Shown here: piece after piece, positions 1-12,900 of the stretch
How the letters are laid out: each line of letters starts with the position of its first letter
How positions within the stretch are numbered: the stretch's first letter is position 1
From: Diplosphaera chodatii
Taxonomy: Eukaryota > Chlorophyta > Trebouxiophyceae > Prasiolales > Stichococcaceae
Assembly (NCBI GenBank): GCA_032358165.1
Contig: JAALGY010000020.1
Coordinates: 62,001 to 126,000, forward strand
Length of the DNA: 64,000 nt
Reading direction: 5' to 3'
Made by a program: the position numbers and the translations under genes
Notes under the pieces: model-generated
Told to the model about the DNA's origin: nothing
Databases searched by the model: none
Seen by the model: the letters and a program-made list of their open reading frames with translations, nothing else

Positions 1-142
1 AGGCTGTGGTCATTGCCACACCATGCTGAGGCAGATACAGGGCGCCTCACTGTATTGCAGCAGCTGGCCGGAGTCGAAGCACATGATGTATGATGGCCAG
101 ATCGACACTGCCAACTGGCATCAAAAGGAGATAGCACTGCAC

Positions 143-484
143 CTGGGCGTTGACGGCGGCGGTCAGCGCCTGGCACATCTCCGCGCTGGGCGGCTCGTCC
201 AGAATGGCACCACCCGCCTCGCCGCCGGCTGCCGCCGGCTGCTGAAGCGTCGTCGACGGCGGTGGGTCTGCGGGCAGCGGCACAGCCTCACTGTGTTTCC
301 AGCCGCCACTGGCAGCGCTGCAGCTCTGTAGGGCAGCCGCGCCGGCAGCGACGAGCGGGACGGAGCTGCCGCACATCGGGCAGCCGTGGCTGGCCTCATC
401 GTCTGCGCCGGCGCCTGCTGCCAGCAGCACAGCCAGCAGCAACGCGGCCGCCGCTGCGGTGCGGGTGCAGCTGCGCCGTGGCAT
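143..484 (-). CDS. 5' exon of a secreted or membrane protein of unknown function (partial)
   Basis: The reverse strand opens with an ATG at 484-482 and stays open for 114 codons to a clean phase-0 donor (CAG then GTGCAG) at 143. The rest of the gene lies off the left edge, or in small exons below 142 that I could not place. Residues 1-27 form a classic signal peptide: MPRRSCTRT, then an Ala/Leu core, ending AGAGA before DDEASHG. A short CPMC motif follows (HGCPMCGSS, about residues 34-42), then Ala/Pro-rich low complexity. CPMC could bind metal or be a redox pair, but one motif is not enough to name a family. Entry into the secretory pathway is inferred. The reading frame runs on past the donor for about 30 codons with unremarkable composition, which I treat as intron. 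The function is unknown. Confidence 0.55.
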
Positions 485-2597
485 GCTCAGTTGCTGCCCA
501 TCTGCTGCGCTGCAACACCGGCGGCTTCCTCGTGGCTGGTAGCAAACTCTTTGTTGTCAGAAGGGGGACAGCTGATCGCGTTCACGGATTGTTTACCACC
601 CGCTGCCGCCTGCAGTCACACCGCACACTTGCTTTGACCACAGCGATTTGGCAGAGCAGCCTGCAGCGTACAACGTCAGCGCAGAGTGACCGTGCTATCG
701 CTTGTGACGCTCGAGCTGGCGTTGAGTGAAGAAGGCACTCCTTCAAAGGGTCAAGGACCCCAGAAGGACAGCAAAAAGTACGCCTGTCGGCTCCCAACGC
801 TGGCGCCAAATGCGGCCGGCAAACAGACGCAAAGTATGCAAGCTACCGGAGCTTGCACGAAGGAACGCCGTTGCTGCACACGGTGGCACATGCATTCGGC
901 TCCGCTCAGCTTCCCATCCCCAGCCCGCCGGGACCGCCGCCGGTGTCCGTTCAAGATGACACCGCGACCCGCATGCTGAGCACATGTGAAGGTTGTCTGG
1001 AGTGCTGCTATGCAGCATATGTGCACGATAGCACGCAGCAGCTCGAGCTCCTGAAGTTGCCTTGCCCTGACTAAGGCGAGCTGGCCCCGCAGCCAACACG
1101 GCCGCAGATGATATATGGAGCACTGCGCAAGTGCTCAGCACAAAGCCTACTCCGCATACCAATTGCACGCGGGCGCGGCGGCTGCCACGATCGGCCTCAA
1201 CGGCCCAGCCTTTGCATGGCACGTGGGAGATGGTGGCCTTCCAAATCCAGCGGCGGGACGGCTGCATGTCTGATAGTGGGCCACTCGCAATGTATCGTAC
1301 TATGCGGAGGCGCAACTGCTGTGCTAAATGAAGATTGAACGCAAACCACCCGCGTCCCAGCGGCCAACGAAACCTCCGAGCCCTGGTGCTGGCGGCAAGA
1401 TAGGCCGCCAGCATCGACGCTGCTGACATGCATGCGATTGAGTAGCGCATCGCTGAGGTTTGCCGGTGGGTCGAAGCTCCAAGCACCACGCGCCACGCAT
1501 TCGTGCAGGGCGTGGCAACAGGGATGCTACGGTGTGCGACAAAATCTGCCTTTTCTCGATCAGACTGGTGGCGCTGAGCATCGCAAACCCCACCTGGATG
1601 TTAAGAATGATGCAGCAGGCTGCAGCATGCGGCAGGCGTTGGATACCGCCCCCGGCAGCGTCATCTGATGCGGTGCCGCACTTGCTCACTGGCTGAAGTG
1701 TGTCCAAGGGGAGTAACAATGGTCTGTCCCTTATTTCACTTTGTGTGACGTGTCACGTGTGAACTTTCCGAAGCCAGCATCGACATTGTACTGCAGTTTC
1801 CAGCACAAGGTGGCAGGGCTGCATGTGTGGAACGCACACTGCGCTGGCCACTAAGGTTCACTTGCTGGAAGCACAAGCGCTCTGAGCTAGCATCGTGCTG
1901 TGCATCCGGCCGCGCTCACGCCAAGCCATCCTGAGGAGGCTGGCATTGACATCACAGTAAGCGCGCAGCGCGTGCAGGCGGGCCTGTCTGGCACTGGCGA
2001 AGTCTCGTCAGCAGACCCAGCTCATCTTCATGCCCCTAAGAGCAAGTCACACTGATCAGAACATGCCATCACCAAGGTGCACCTGCACCGCCGGTGTGGC
2101 CATCCCCGTGACAAAACAGCGCCTCAGACGCTGTGCGGACGATGCATGCGTCTAGGCGCGGAGCGATATCTTTGCTTGTTCTTCTTGGGGTTCGTGAATG
2201 ATCACCAGGTCCCGCCTGCTTGCGACTCCGGCCGTGGCTGGGGCTGTCGCTGTAGTCGCTGTGCCTGGCCCCATCAACATGTGTCACAAACTTTTACGGC
2301 GCTGAACACCTGCTATGAGGAGCTTACGATGATGGGACTGTCCTTCAGGAGGTATCACCAGCAGACGCGAACAACATTGCCGTGTCGCATGCAGGGAGAG
2401 CACATGCACGTGTGTGCACAGCAGCAACCCTCTGTTTGCAACGACCGCAGGTGGCCTCTGCAGGATGCAGCGCATCTGAGGTGAGGTCGACCCAGCCCGT
2501 CTGCAGTGGCGAAGGCTTGCCAGCGCATCCTACCTGCCGTGGGAAACTTGAGGGCGGGCGCTGTGGCGCGGTGGCCCCGCCCTGCAACCGCCGTGCC
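485..2597. other. Intergenic region between divergent genes
   Basis: About 2.1 kb separates the starts of the secreted-protein gene (minus) and the coiled-coil gene (plus), so both promoters should lie here. The longest open frame is on the minus strand, about 235 codons from an ATG at 1450. Its Arg/Cys/Ser-rich composition, lack of any recognisable motif and lack of splice signals suggest a chance frame. The only pattern I would single out is the ACGT-containing element at 1741-1763, described separately. No tRNA, repeat family or transposon was recognised. Confidence 0.5.
1741..1763. promoter_or_regulatory. Candidate G-box/ACGT-core palindromic element
   Basis: The stretch contains a near-perfect inverted repeat, GTGACGTGTCAC, overlapping a full CACGTG G-box. 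This gives two ACGT cores within 15 bases. In the green lineage, ACGT cores are the usual target of bZIP factors and CACGTG of bHLH factors. It lies about 840 bp upstream of the coiled-coil gene start and 1.25 kb upstream of the secreted-protein start. It is a sequence match only; no TATA box is positioned with it. Confidence 0.25.
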
Positions 2598-5500
2598 ATG
2601 GGCTGCGGCAGCTCCCAGCACGCGGTGCTGGACCCGGAAAACCCCAAGGTATGGCGTCGTTACAGCTTCTGGTGTTACATTGCGTCTATGCCGTATCGTT
2701 AGAAAACCCAGCTAACCTGTCGCCCCGGCCATGGCGCCTGAAGCCAGCAGCCCTCATGCGAGATCCATATGCCAGTTTTCTTTCCGTAGCTTACGACTAC
2801 CAAATTGAACAGCAATGTATTTGATCCAGTATTACTTGACATTTGTTGTGTACATCATCGTGCAGCTGCCGCCGCACCTGGTCGCCAGGCGCGTCGCCTC
2901 GCTGAATGGGGCGCACCTGCAGCACGCGGCGCGGCACGGCCTGCTGCCGGGCGGCAGCCTGCCGCCCTCCCGCAAGGGCAGCGGCTTCAGCCGCGTGGGC
3001 TCAGACGGCACCTCGGACGCCTTCATCAGCGGGCCCAGCACCCCGGCAGCAGCCCTGGAGCAGGTGGGCTGCAGGCCCCTGCTGCAGGCTGTGTGCTGCA
3101 GGCTCTGCAAGTCGGTGCGGGGATGCGCACGAACAGCCGCATCAAAGCCAAACGCTGGTCCCTGCGACAACATGAGGTCCAATCGACACTGAAGACACGA
3201 CCTTTAGCATCGGACGGCTGTCTTGCCTCACCATAGGCGTCCCGGGCGGCGGCGGCGGCGGCGGTGAAGCAGGCCAAGCGCGAGAACGCGACGCTGTCGG
3301 CGCGCCTCGCCACGACACAGGAGCGGCTTGCTGAGGCCGACGGCGGCAGGGCTCAGGTTGCGTCGGGCCTGCACTGCAGCTGCTCCCATTTCTGCAGCCT
3401 CGCCATTACCTGCTGTGCCGTCATCGGTGGGACTGGCTCCAGTCTCAGGGCCGCTGTTTGTCACGATCCCCCTAATTCTCGAGGCCATCCCACTTTGCCG
3501 TCCAGTGATGCACTGACAGTCTGCTCCTGCCTGGTTTTGACGTGACCTGACGGCGGATGTGGGGCGCAGGCGCTCAAGGCGGTGCAGGAGGCGTGGAAGC
3601 GGATAGATGACCTGGAGCAGAGGTGCGCGGCGGCACGCGCTGAGGGCGCCTCCGCCACGGGACTCACCGAGCGGGCGCGGCGGGAGTCCCAGGCCCGAGT
3701 CGACCGCCTGCAGGCGAGGGACCAACACACATGTGACAATGGTTGTACTACTCAAGCAAAAAGCTTTTTTTAGGCTGTTTATGGGGATGTGAGGAACAGT
3801 CAGCTGCAGGTTTGCATATGTACATACAGAGAGGGCGATGCTGGCAGATGGACAGCGTGGGCTCTGCTGCCACGAGCTGACCATGCCTGCTGCAGCTGCT
3901 CTCGCACCGCCCTAGACCGCTACACCCTACATGTCCGCAGGCGCAGCTAGAGGGCATGAAGGCGGAGCGGGACACTCTGAACGCCTCACGAAAGGCGGAA
4001 GCAGCGGAGGCGCGCAAGGCGCTGGCGGAGATCGATTACCTGCAGGTGCACAACTGACTGTAGGGCTTACTGTACGTTTACTGAGTAAGTGGCGTCTACG
4101 CCCTGCTACTGTGCTCAGCAAGTACAGGAGTGGTGCTGTTTTGACGCGTGTTTTCGTGATTGTGTGAAACTGCAGCCGGTCTCAGCTTGAGCTGAGTGCT
4201 GCCGTCCTGCAGGCGCAGCTGGCCAATGCTCAGGAGGAGGTGGTCGCGGGCGACACAGGGCGCACCGCGTCCTCCCTGCGGGACGCCCGCAGTCAGGTAC
4301 CTCCTTCAGCTGCCGGCACGTGCAGCGCTTGCCCGAGGACCACCGTGTGCCTGGCGCAGGCCGTACATAGGAGGTGCTCATGCACGGCCAGCTGCTGCGA
4401 TGATGTCCGGACCATCATCCAGCAGCCAGTACACTGTACTTTCTTCAACAGGGCAGGCTTTCGCCATCCTAGCTTATGTTGCATGCGCAGATCACGGCGC
4501 TGAAGGGCCAGCTGGCGGCGGCGCACGCGGAGATCGACGCCGCCGCCGCCAAGGTGGCCGACGCGGCCAGCGTGCACACCCAGATCGACTGGCTGCACAA
4601 GCGGCTGCAGAGCAGCATGGAGGAGATCCAGGCGAGCATCAGGGCTTGCCAAGGCGCTGCTGACCTCTACTGCATAATGTTGTGAAGCGTCATGCAGCTG
4701 GTCCAGTGGCTTGGTACCAAAGGCGACCTTGCTTGCCCTGTCTGTTGCAACAACTGACGCTCTGCACTCGAGCGGCGTGCTGTGGAGTCCCATGCAATTT
4801 CGTTTCGTAGTTAGCATCGGACAGGACCCCTCTCGAAGGTTGTTCCAACGTCTGATCTGCCTGCGCCGGGGCAGGTGGGTGACGAGGCGCTGCAGCAGGC
4901 GCTGGCCGAGAGCCAGGAGCAGGTGGCCGCGGCGCAAGGTGTGACCCCCCTGCCCGAGCTCCCTCTCGTCTGGCATCGTGCCTTGGCAGTCGCCATCTTG
5001 CTGCAGCTGTGCTCGGTATCGTGCTGGGGCGCACTGGCGGGCCGCACCTGCAGGCCTGTCACCCAACAGCAACCATCCAACCGAAGAACAGGTCAGCATG
5101 CAGGCTGTCATGGGATCCCGCTCTGCCTGTAGGCGCGCTGGCGGCTGCGCAGCAAGATGCAGCTCAGAAGGATGCAGCCCACCAGAAGGCGCTGGACGAC
5201 ATGCAGGTGGGCGCGTCTGTGTGCGCTGACTTGCCCATTGCAGGTTGTGGGGCTGCCTGTGGCGGTGCTGCTAGCTGTAGCCTGACATCGCTGGTGTGGA
5301 CACATACCCACAGCAACCTCACTCGGCGACCACTGTTTTCCAGGCCACCGTGCCGCATCCGTCGTGTGCCTGCCTCTCCAACAGGACCAGCTGGAGCATT
5401 TTCAGGAGCTGGCGCACGCGGAGCAGATGGAGGCGTACGCGGCGGTGCAGCGGTGGGCCGCCACCGCGCAGGCCGCGCAGCAGGTGCGCCCATCGCATAT

Positions 5501-5882
5501 TCAAGTGTAATCTATCAAAATACCGTAAGACTGAGATTGTCTGCATTACTTTCATTGGGTAGCCATGTATGCGCGAGGCTGAGGGTCAGTACCAGCCGCG
5601 GTGCCGGCATGCTGGGCCAGCTTGGGTTGTAGCTAAGATGCCCAGCTTGAGCTGCAGCGCCCGCCTGTTGGTCGCCTGCCCGGTTCCACGAGCAGGCCGA
5701 GGCGGGGCTGTGCTGATGCCGCACCTCGCTGCAACGGAAAACGGCACGGCGCTGCTGAGGCTGACACCCCGTGGCCCGCTGTGCTGCAGGCGCTCAAGGC
5801 AGCAGGGCTGCCCGTTCCATCGGCGCCAGCGCCGAGGTCACCGAGGCCCGCAAATGGCGACGCGGCGACAGCCACGTTTTAG
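2598..5882 (+). CDS. Coiled-coil protein with N-myristoylation-type start
   Basis: The first exon (2598-2648) encodes MGCGSSQHAVLDPENPK. Gly2 with Cys3 and Ser5-Ser6 is the classic myristoylation (and probable palmitoylation) signature, so anchoring to the plasma membrane or an endomembrane is inferred. Further exons at 2866-3063, 3237-3356, about 3567-3713, 3942-4044, 4213-4297, 4490-4631, 4876-4939, 5132-5203 and 5385-5482 encode Ala/Glu/Gln/Lys-rich heptads typical of a long coiled coil (for example AKRENATLSARLATTQERLA, VGDEALQQALAESQEQVAAA). The final exon ends LPVPSAPAPRSPRP... and stops at 5880-5882; it may begin near 5649, because that frame is open throughout. Two junctions work in frame only with GC donors, at 3714 and 4632. 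I do not recognise a family; a membrane-tethered scaffold or flagellar/cytoskeletal protein would fit. Convergent with SMC2. Confidence 0.7.
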
Positions 5883-6946
5883 ACTCGCGGCTAGCTGTGG
5901 AAAGAGCATGCAACGCGCAAGTTCTAGTGGGACCCCGTTTCCTTGGGACACACAAGCGCGCTCTAGAGCATCTGCAGAGGTCTGCGAGCGGCGGGCCCAA
6001 TGGCAAGGATCCAGCCTGTACTACTATCAGGAAGCTGTGCAGTGCTGTCATGCCTCCTACCAGAGCAGCAGAGCATAGCGGCACAGGCTCGCTGCTGTCA
6101 TCCTTGCAATGCACAGCACGACAGCACAGCATGCAGAGCAAGTTGGTGCTGTGTGGTCAGAATGCAGAGAGCACCCCATGTCTGGTACGCATACGCAGTA
6201 CAGTAGTCAGACCCAAGGACATGCGAAGCGGTGATACCCTACCTACACCACTGGCCAAGCATGTGGGAGAGATGTTGACAGCCCTGCTTTTGTCTGGTCT
6301 GCTGTGCAGCAAGTATGTCTGCAGGTGGTGTGCACAGCATGTGCGCATGGTGTGCGTACAAACTATCTTTGTCGATACCATACTTACATCAAGTTCATGA
6401 AACAATGACGGTGCCAGCAAAAAACCACATCCGATGTTGTTGGGCAGCACAACCCCGAGTCACACGCCGAACTGGCGCATGCCTTGCTTCACGCTCGACA
6501 TGGCAGCAGGGCGCTGTTCGCCAGCTGCAGCACAGCGTGCAGTTGGACCCCCAAGCCCTGCAGAGCGCCCTGGGCCTTGGCCGTCAACGCACAAGGTTCT
6601 CCTGGCTCTGTAGAGGCAGCCGGTCGACCGTCCGGGCGGCGCCCTTCGCCGCGGCCTCTGCCTGCTCCTGTGGCGATCTGCGGCACACGACAAACGCTGT
6701 TCGATTCCAAGCTGCTCCCAATGCCGATGACATTGACTGGCAGCACGGCAGCAAGTGCAGCGCTGCGATTGAGACTGACACCGTAGGCGGTGCCACAGAT
6801 GCACTGCCCAAGCCTTGACATGCAGGCGTCCACAGCGAGACCTGTTGGACAGCACATGTCCAAAGTCGTCCGTTTGTTAGTACTGGCCGGTACAGCATTG
6901 CCATGTTGTTTCTATATATAGCATAATGTACTATGTGTGTATATAT
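5883..6946. other. Convergent 3' intergenic region
   Basis: About 1.06 kb lies between the stops of the coiled-coil gene (plus) and SMC2 (minus), so it should hold both 3' UTRs. An AT-rich patch (tatatatagcataatgta) at about 6913-6931, just past the SMC2 stop, is the only clear composition change and may serve SMC2 3' end formation. Open frames here are short and lack splice signals or recognisable motifs. Confidence 0.45.
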
Positions 6947-9900
6947 TCACCTGCGGGTGGCGGTGCGGGTGACGGTGGACACGCCGTCGACGAACTTGGT
7001 GCGGAACAGCACGTTGGCGTTGTTGAACATGCCCTCCTTCAGCGACACCACGATGAACTGGGACTGGGGGAAGTGCGCCTTGATCATGCGCCCAATGTTC
7101 TGCGTGTGGCTCAGGTCCAGCGCTGCGTCCACCTGTATGGGGAAAAAGATCGAACCCTGAGCACACAGGAATGGGGGTTGCGCCTCTCGCCGGGAAGCAG
7201 CAGCACGGCTGTCACGATGCGGCGCAGACACCATGACTCAGCACAGCTCTGGGGTGCCCCCGAGGCTGGCGCAAACCCCACTTGAGCTAGGAGGCGTCAC
7301 ATACGCGGGGTTTCATGACGGTTACTGACAGCAGCGTTGCAGCGTCTGTCGGGGCTCACCTCGTCTAGGATGTAGATGGGCGCGGGCTTGAACAGCAGCA
7401 TCGCCAGCACCAGCGCAAGCGCCAGCAGCGAGCGTTGGCCGCCGGACAGCTCGGTGAGGCTGTGCTTCCACACGCCGCCAAACGCCACCCGCACCTCCAG
7501 CCCTGCAGCGGATCGGGTGAGGCAGGGCTTGTTGTTGTGTGCGCACAGCATGTCGCAGGGAGGCTGCCTTCGGTGAGGCCCCTCGGCCCTGCGCGGCGCT
7601 GCCAGCCTATGTGGTGACAGTAATGCTGGCGCTGCAGCGAACCACTCGACGGCAAGGCATCAGTCGGCTCGTTTGCTGACAGGTTTCAGGGGTGATGGTA
7701 GGGCAAGGACCCACCCTGCAGGAAGGAGGCGCCCTCCGGCGGCTCCAGCTTGGCGGTCGTGCCCGGCAGCAGCATCGAGAAGATGGAGCCAAAATCCGTG
7801 TTGACCTGCATCGGCATCAGGGGCAACATCAGTTATACGTCCAGAGCATCTGCCAATGATCGGGCCGCTGACGTGCTACACCACCGGCAATCAGTGCACC
7901 GGACACAGGAGCTCCGTCGGTGACGACGGAGTGTCATGCATCGCACCCGCTCCCATGTGAGGCGCAGCGCCTCCTTCTTCTTCTCGTCCAGGTCGTCGAT
8001 CACCTGCACATGACGCAGCGCATCTCGGCGCTCGGTGCCAGCTTGAAGCCGGTGTGCCACTCTGACGCCTGGCGCCTTGCAACCACGGCTGCCTGCCCCT
8101 GCGTATGCTCACGTGATGCACTGCTCACGCTGCGCTCAGGCAGCTGCTGCCCATCCCGATCCACACTGACTTGCATGACCAACCCACCTCCAGGATCTTC
8201 GCCTTGTCCTCCTCGACGACGCGCTTCTTCTCTGCAAGCGCCATCTGCTCCTCCTGTGCTTTGTCGAACATGTTCACTGCCTGCAGCAGGAGGAAAATAG
8301 CCTCATGTTTCGCCCAGGTGACGCAGTCGACGCACCGCGCTGCTTGTCAAGCTTCGGCTGCAGCTCTAGCGCCATGCAGATGGGTTGCCGGCTTTGCACA
8401 GTTCCTGTGCAGATGGCGGCACGCTTGGCCGCAGACTGCCGCAGCTGCTGTGGCAAAGACTTACGGCAGCGGTGGCTGCCCAGCCGGGGCACTGGCTGAC
8501 GCACCTTGCGGTTGACGCGCTTGCCCGCCGCCTCCAGCCGCTGCTGCAGGGCATCCAGCCGCTGCCACTCTGCTGTGAAGGCGTCCTCCTCCATCAGCGG
8601 CTGCGCCAGGATCGCCGCCCGCTCCGCCTCCGTCCACCGATATTCCTGCGATGGCGCGTCACAGCTTTGTGACTGTGACTCAGGTGTAGTGCCAAGTCCT
8701 AGTACCCTTAGGTACTGTACGCGGGTTTGAGGTGCGGTGGCGAGTGCAGACTGCCGGCAGCACAAACTGCAGGCTGCAGGCAATACGGTCATGTGAATAG
8801 CGCACCTTCTCGAGGTCTGATGAGCCCGTTGTCGCGGATCCCAGCTGCTGCTTCGCCGCCTTGAGCCTGCACGGTGCAACAGGGGTGCATGAATATATGT
8901 GCTACCACGCGCTTGAACTCCACAGCCGTCACAGCTGCTGGATGAGCTGCTGAATCATCTGCTGATCATCACAGCTGCTGAACCATCAGCTCAACAGCAA
9001 GATGCACCAGCCAGCAGCAGTGACAGGCTTGCAGCCATGCAGCTCAAGCTCGCCAGCGCAGGCGTGTACTTGGGTGCTGCTGTCTGTACAGTCTGCCTGT
9101 CACACACTGCAGATAAGCCCCCAAGACAGTGCCAGCCAGCTCACTCGGACTCGAGCTTGCTCTTCGCGCGGGCGGCGTCGGCGGCTCGCTGCTCTGCCCG
9201 CCTGCGCGCGTCCCGCAGCTGCCGCTCCTCCTCGTCGCCGGCCGCCTCCGCTGCTCGCGCCCCCTTGAGGGCCTCCTCCGCCCCCTCGGCCGCGCCCTGC
9301 GCCGCGACCGCCTCGCCCTCCAGCGCCGCCACCTTCCGCTGCACGCCTGCAAATGTGCGACACTGGACAAAACTTTGTTTTGCCTTTCTGCAGGTTTATC
9401 ACTTACAGTTTCTATTCAATCATACTATGATAAGTTGCAAGCGCCGCTGGAGACTAGCGTGTTGGTACACTGAGGCATGCAGTGGGCGGCCGCTGGAGCT
9501 GTGACCACGAGCCCAGCTGCTGCAGGGCAGCCCACTGCAGAGGCCCCTCCCCTCAACACACGCTGCAGCCCAGGCTCCCGCCCAGCTGTGACGCCTGCAG
9601 CACAGGCAGGGGGCCCACCCTGCAGCGCCCCCTGCGCCAGCGTGAGCTCGGCGGCCAGCTCGCGCCGCCGCTCGTCCGCCGCCTCGGCCTCCGCCTTTGC
9701 CGCCGTCAGCGCGGCGTCCGCCGCCCTCAGCGCCGCCTTGGCCTCCGTGACCTGCAGTAGTTGTCAGTCCTCTCACCCGGGGCTGCGCACTGCGAAGCGG
9801 CACCTCCGACACACGCCTCCCGACACAGTGGGCAAGGGCTTCCAGCACAGCATGTTGTCAGCTGCTGTTGGGGCTGCCCACGGGCTGCCAGCCAGTACAG

Positions 9901-12900
9901 ACTGCTAGCGGCGCCCTTGGGCAGCAGGTGTATGTCACACTGCACACCTGCCGCTTGGCGGCTTCCAGCTTGGCCTGCGCCGCCTTGACTCGACCGCCGC
10001 TCTCCTTTGCAAAGCTCGACTCCTCGCGCCTCAGCTCCTGCATTGCACAACATGAAGCTTTGCTGCCGTTGCACAGCGGCAAGACCGCTGGCAGGCGCTT
10101 CGCAGGTGGTGCTTGCACTCGCACATGCAGCTCAGGTATCACAGTTTGTGATGCGAATTCTGTGTGCACGGCACCTCTGCGGCCTGCTGCATGTCCTCCA
10201 GGCGGGCCTGCGCGGCTGCCGCGTCCGCCTGCGCCGCCTCCAGCGCCTCCTGGGCGGCCTCGGCGGCGCCCCGCAGCTGCGACGCCTGCGAGAGGCCCTC
10301 GCGCTCGGCCAGCAGCCCCAGCGCGTGCTGCCTCATCTCCAGGTCCTTGACGAGCCTGCAGAGTATGTAAATGGCGACATCAGCATGGTTGGTCTGGGTG
10401 AGACTGACGATGCGCAGGCGGGCTTGCAGCCACGGAGTGCAGACATGGTGTCGAAACTCCAATAGGCAGCACAAGGGCACGTCCTGCTGATGGCGCAGGG
10501 ACTTTTGCGGGCTACATGCGGCGCAGTCCTTGGGTCCAGGGGCGCACCTGGCGTGCTGGTCGGCGGCCGGCTTGAGTGCTTCCAGCTGCCGGCGCACCGC
10601 GTGCAGCGCCAGCCGGTGCTGCTCCAGCTCGCCCAGCCGCTGCTTCCAGGCGAACACCCGCTCCAGGGTGGACCCTGCGCAGGGTTTGTGTTCGTGTGGG
10701 CCAGGCCACTGTTGGCAGGTTTGCGTCCTGCATGTTGACTGTGAAGTGGCAGCAGTCATGCTACAGCCCTCAGAAGTCACCTGCCAAGTGCGCGCAAGCA
10801 CTAAGCCTGAAATGCGGCACAGTGATCGCCAAGCAACACGCTCACATTCCAAGTGTTCCAGTTCGCAATGGTGCAGCACTGCGAATCACAACCAATGCAG
10901 CCGTTTCACGCACCGCCGGCGCGCCGCGAGCCGCCGGTCAGCGTGCCGCCCGGGTTGAAGTCGTCGCCCTCCAGCGTGACGCACCGGTACCCTGTCTCCC
11001 GCACCAGCTTCGCCGCAGCCTCCTGGTCCTGCACCGCAGAGCTGACCATTGGGCCCAGGGTTTCGCGCCACATTCCAGTCCCGATGCCAACCTTCGAGTT
11101 CCTTGCTCGGCTGAGAAGGCAGTGTGCAAGCCGCTGCATGGGACCTGGAAACAGTCTGACAGGAAGGGTGACACAGCAGGCGAGGCCACTGACTGGCGGC
11201 ACCAGGACTGGCAGGCCCACCCTGCAGATGAAGGTGCGGCCGAACGCGTGCTCCATGGCGGGTGACACAGCGCGGTCGAAGTCCAGCAGGTCCAGCGCCA
11301 GCACGGCGTCGCGCCGCGCGGCCTGCGCCTTTGTCTGCGCCGACACCGGCTGCACACGCCTCACCTGCACTCATATCAGCAGACACGTTCTGCACCCGTC
11401 AACATCAGCAAGCAGCGTCGCGACTGCCTCGAGGCCGCGAGTGTCCTCGTGCACTTGGTGTTCAGTTGGCCACACACCAGTGTGGCTTCAAGGTGGGCCT
11501 GCAGAGCTGGATAGCTGCCCTTCAGGGGCGTGAGCATGGCCGCACCTTGTCCAGGGGGATGAGGGTGACTCGGCTGCGCAGCTTGCCGCGCGCCAGCAGC
11601 GCCTTCCCCGCCTCGGCAGTGTCCACCACCACCTGAACACAAGGTGGGCTCAGGGCTTCTCCAACACTATAATCAGAATACCAGCTTCAGCACGCCTCAA
11701 CAGAATGGATGGCCCAAGCCGTGCGCACATCGACATGCTGCATGTCTGCAGCTGCTCCACAACTCTGGTAGCTGCCCAGGACACAGACGCACAGGGTGCT
11801 GGCGCAAAGTTAGCAGTGCCGAGGCGCACCTGGTACAGGGCGCCGCCGGCCGCGACCTCCACGGCGGTCTGGGCAGACGCGCCGCCCAGGTCCCTCACCC
11901 CGTCAATCAGCTTGCCGACGGTGCCGCGCACGCACCGCATGTCGAAGCCCTGCCCCGGGTTGCTGAACTGGAACTCGATGCCTGCAGGAAGAACATTTTT
12001 GGGAGGTTGGCGATGCTCTTACCAGAACATGGCAGCACAGGCAGCAGGGTGGGCAGCAGGAGAAACCACGAAACCGGAGAGGCTAACACATGTCGTACAA
12101 GTTGCAACATGTGACCGGAAGCTACGCAGGGCAGGCTCCAGGTTCTGGCAGTACCGCAGCACCCACCGCCCAGCTGGCTGGCCATCTCGTCGGCGGCGGC
12201 CCTGCAGCGGTCCACCGCCGCGGCCTCTGTCTCCACCTGTGTCTCCAGCTCCCGCACCGCCTCGGCATCGTGCCCGCAGCCGGCGAGCCGCTGCTGCAGG
12301 GTGTCCACTGCTGACGTCGCCGACGCCAGCTCCTGCGGGCGTCGCAGCATGCTGACTCGGGTTTGCGGACTTTGCGGAGTCACATATGGCTCCAGGCCCA
12401 TAGGGCTGTCACTGTTGACGACAGATGAGTTTGTGCACTGGGCCAGCACACCTGCTCGAGCTTGGCAGACGCAGAGTCCTGCTTCGCAGCGTCCTTCCGC
12501 AGCCGTGCCAGCTCCACAGCCGCATGCTTCTCCCGCACGCCGGCTGCCTTCAGGTCGGCCTGGGCCGCAGTCTGCACAGCAACATGTGGGAAGGTTCAGG
12601 CTGCTTTGGCACCTGCTGGCTTGCACCGCACATCAGCAGTGCAGTCATTTAGGAAGGTCCTGCAAGCTTGCTGCTGCACTGTAGCACTGTGGCTACTGCA
12701 CAGTTGATGGACGGGGCGGGCCTTGAGCAGCAAGGCCAGTGCTTCCATGTTTACAAACACATTGTGTGTGGCATTGTCAGCACAAAAGTGCACGAACCTG
12801 CGCCTGCTTGGCATCCTCCAGGCGCTGCTTGAGGGAGCGGCCGCTGCCGTCGCGGCCGTCGCCCAGCCGCGCGCCCTCCATCTCTGCTGCCGCCGCCTCC

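Noticed and set aside
743..1450. Minus-strand open frame of about 235 codons
   Set aside because: It has Arg/Cys/Ser-rich random composition and no motif, and it lacks the exon-intron structure of neighbouring genes. Long chance frames are common in GC-rich DNA.
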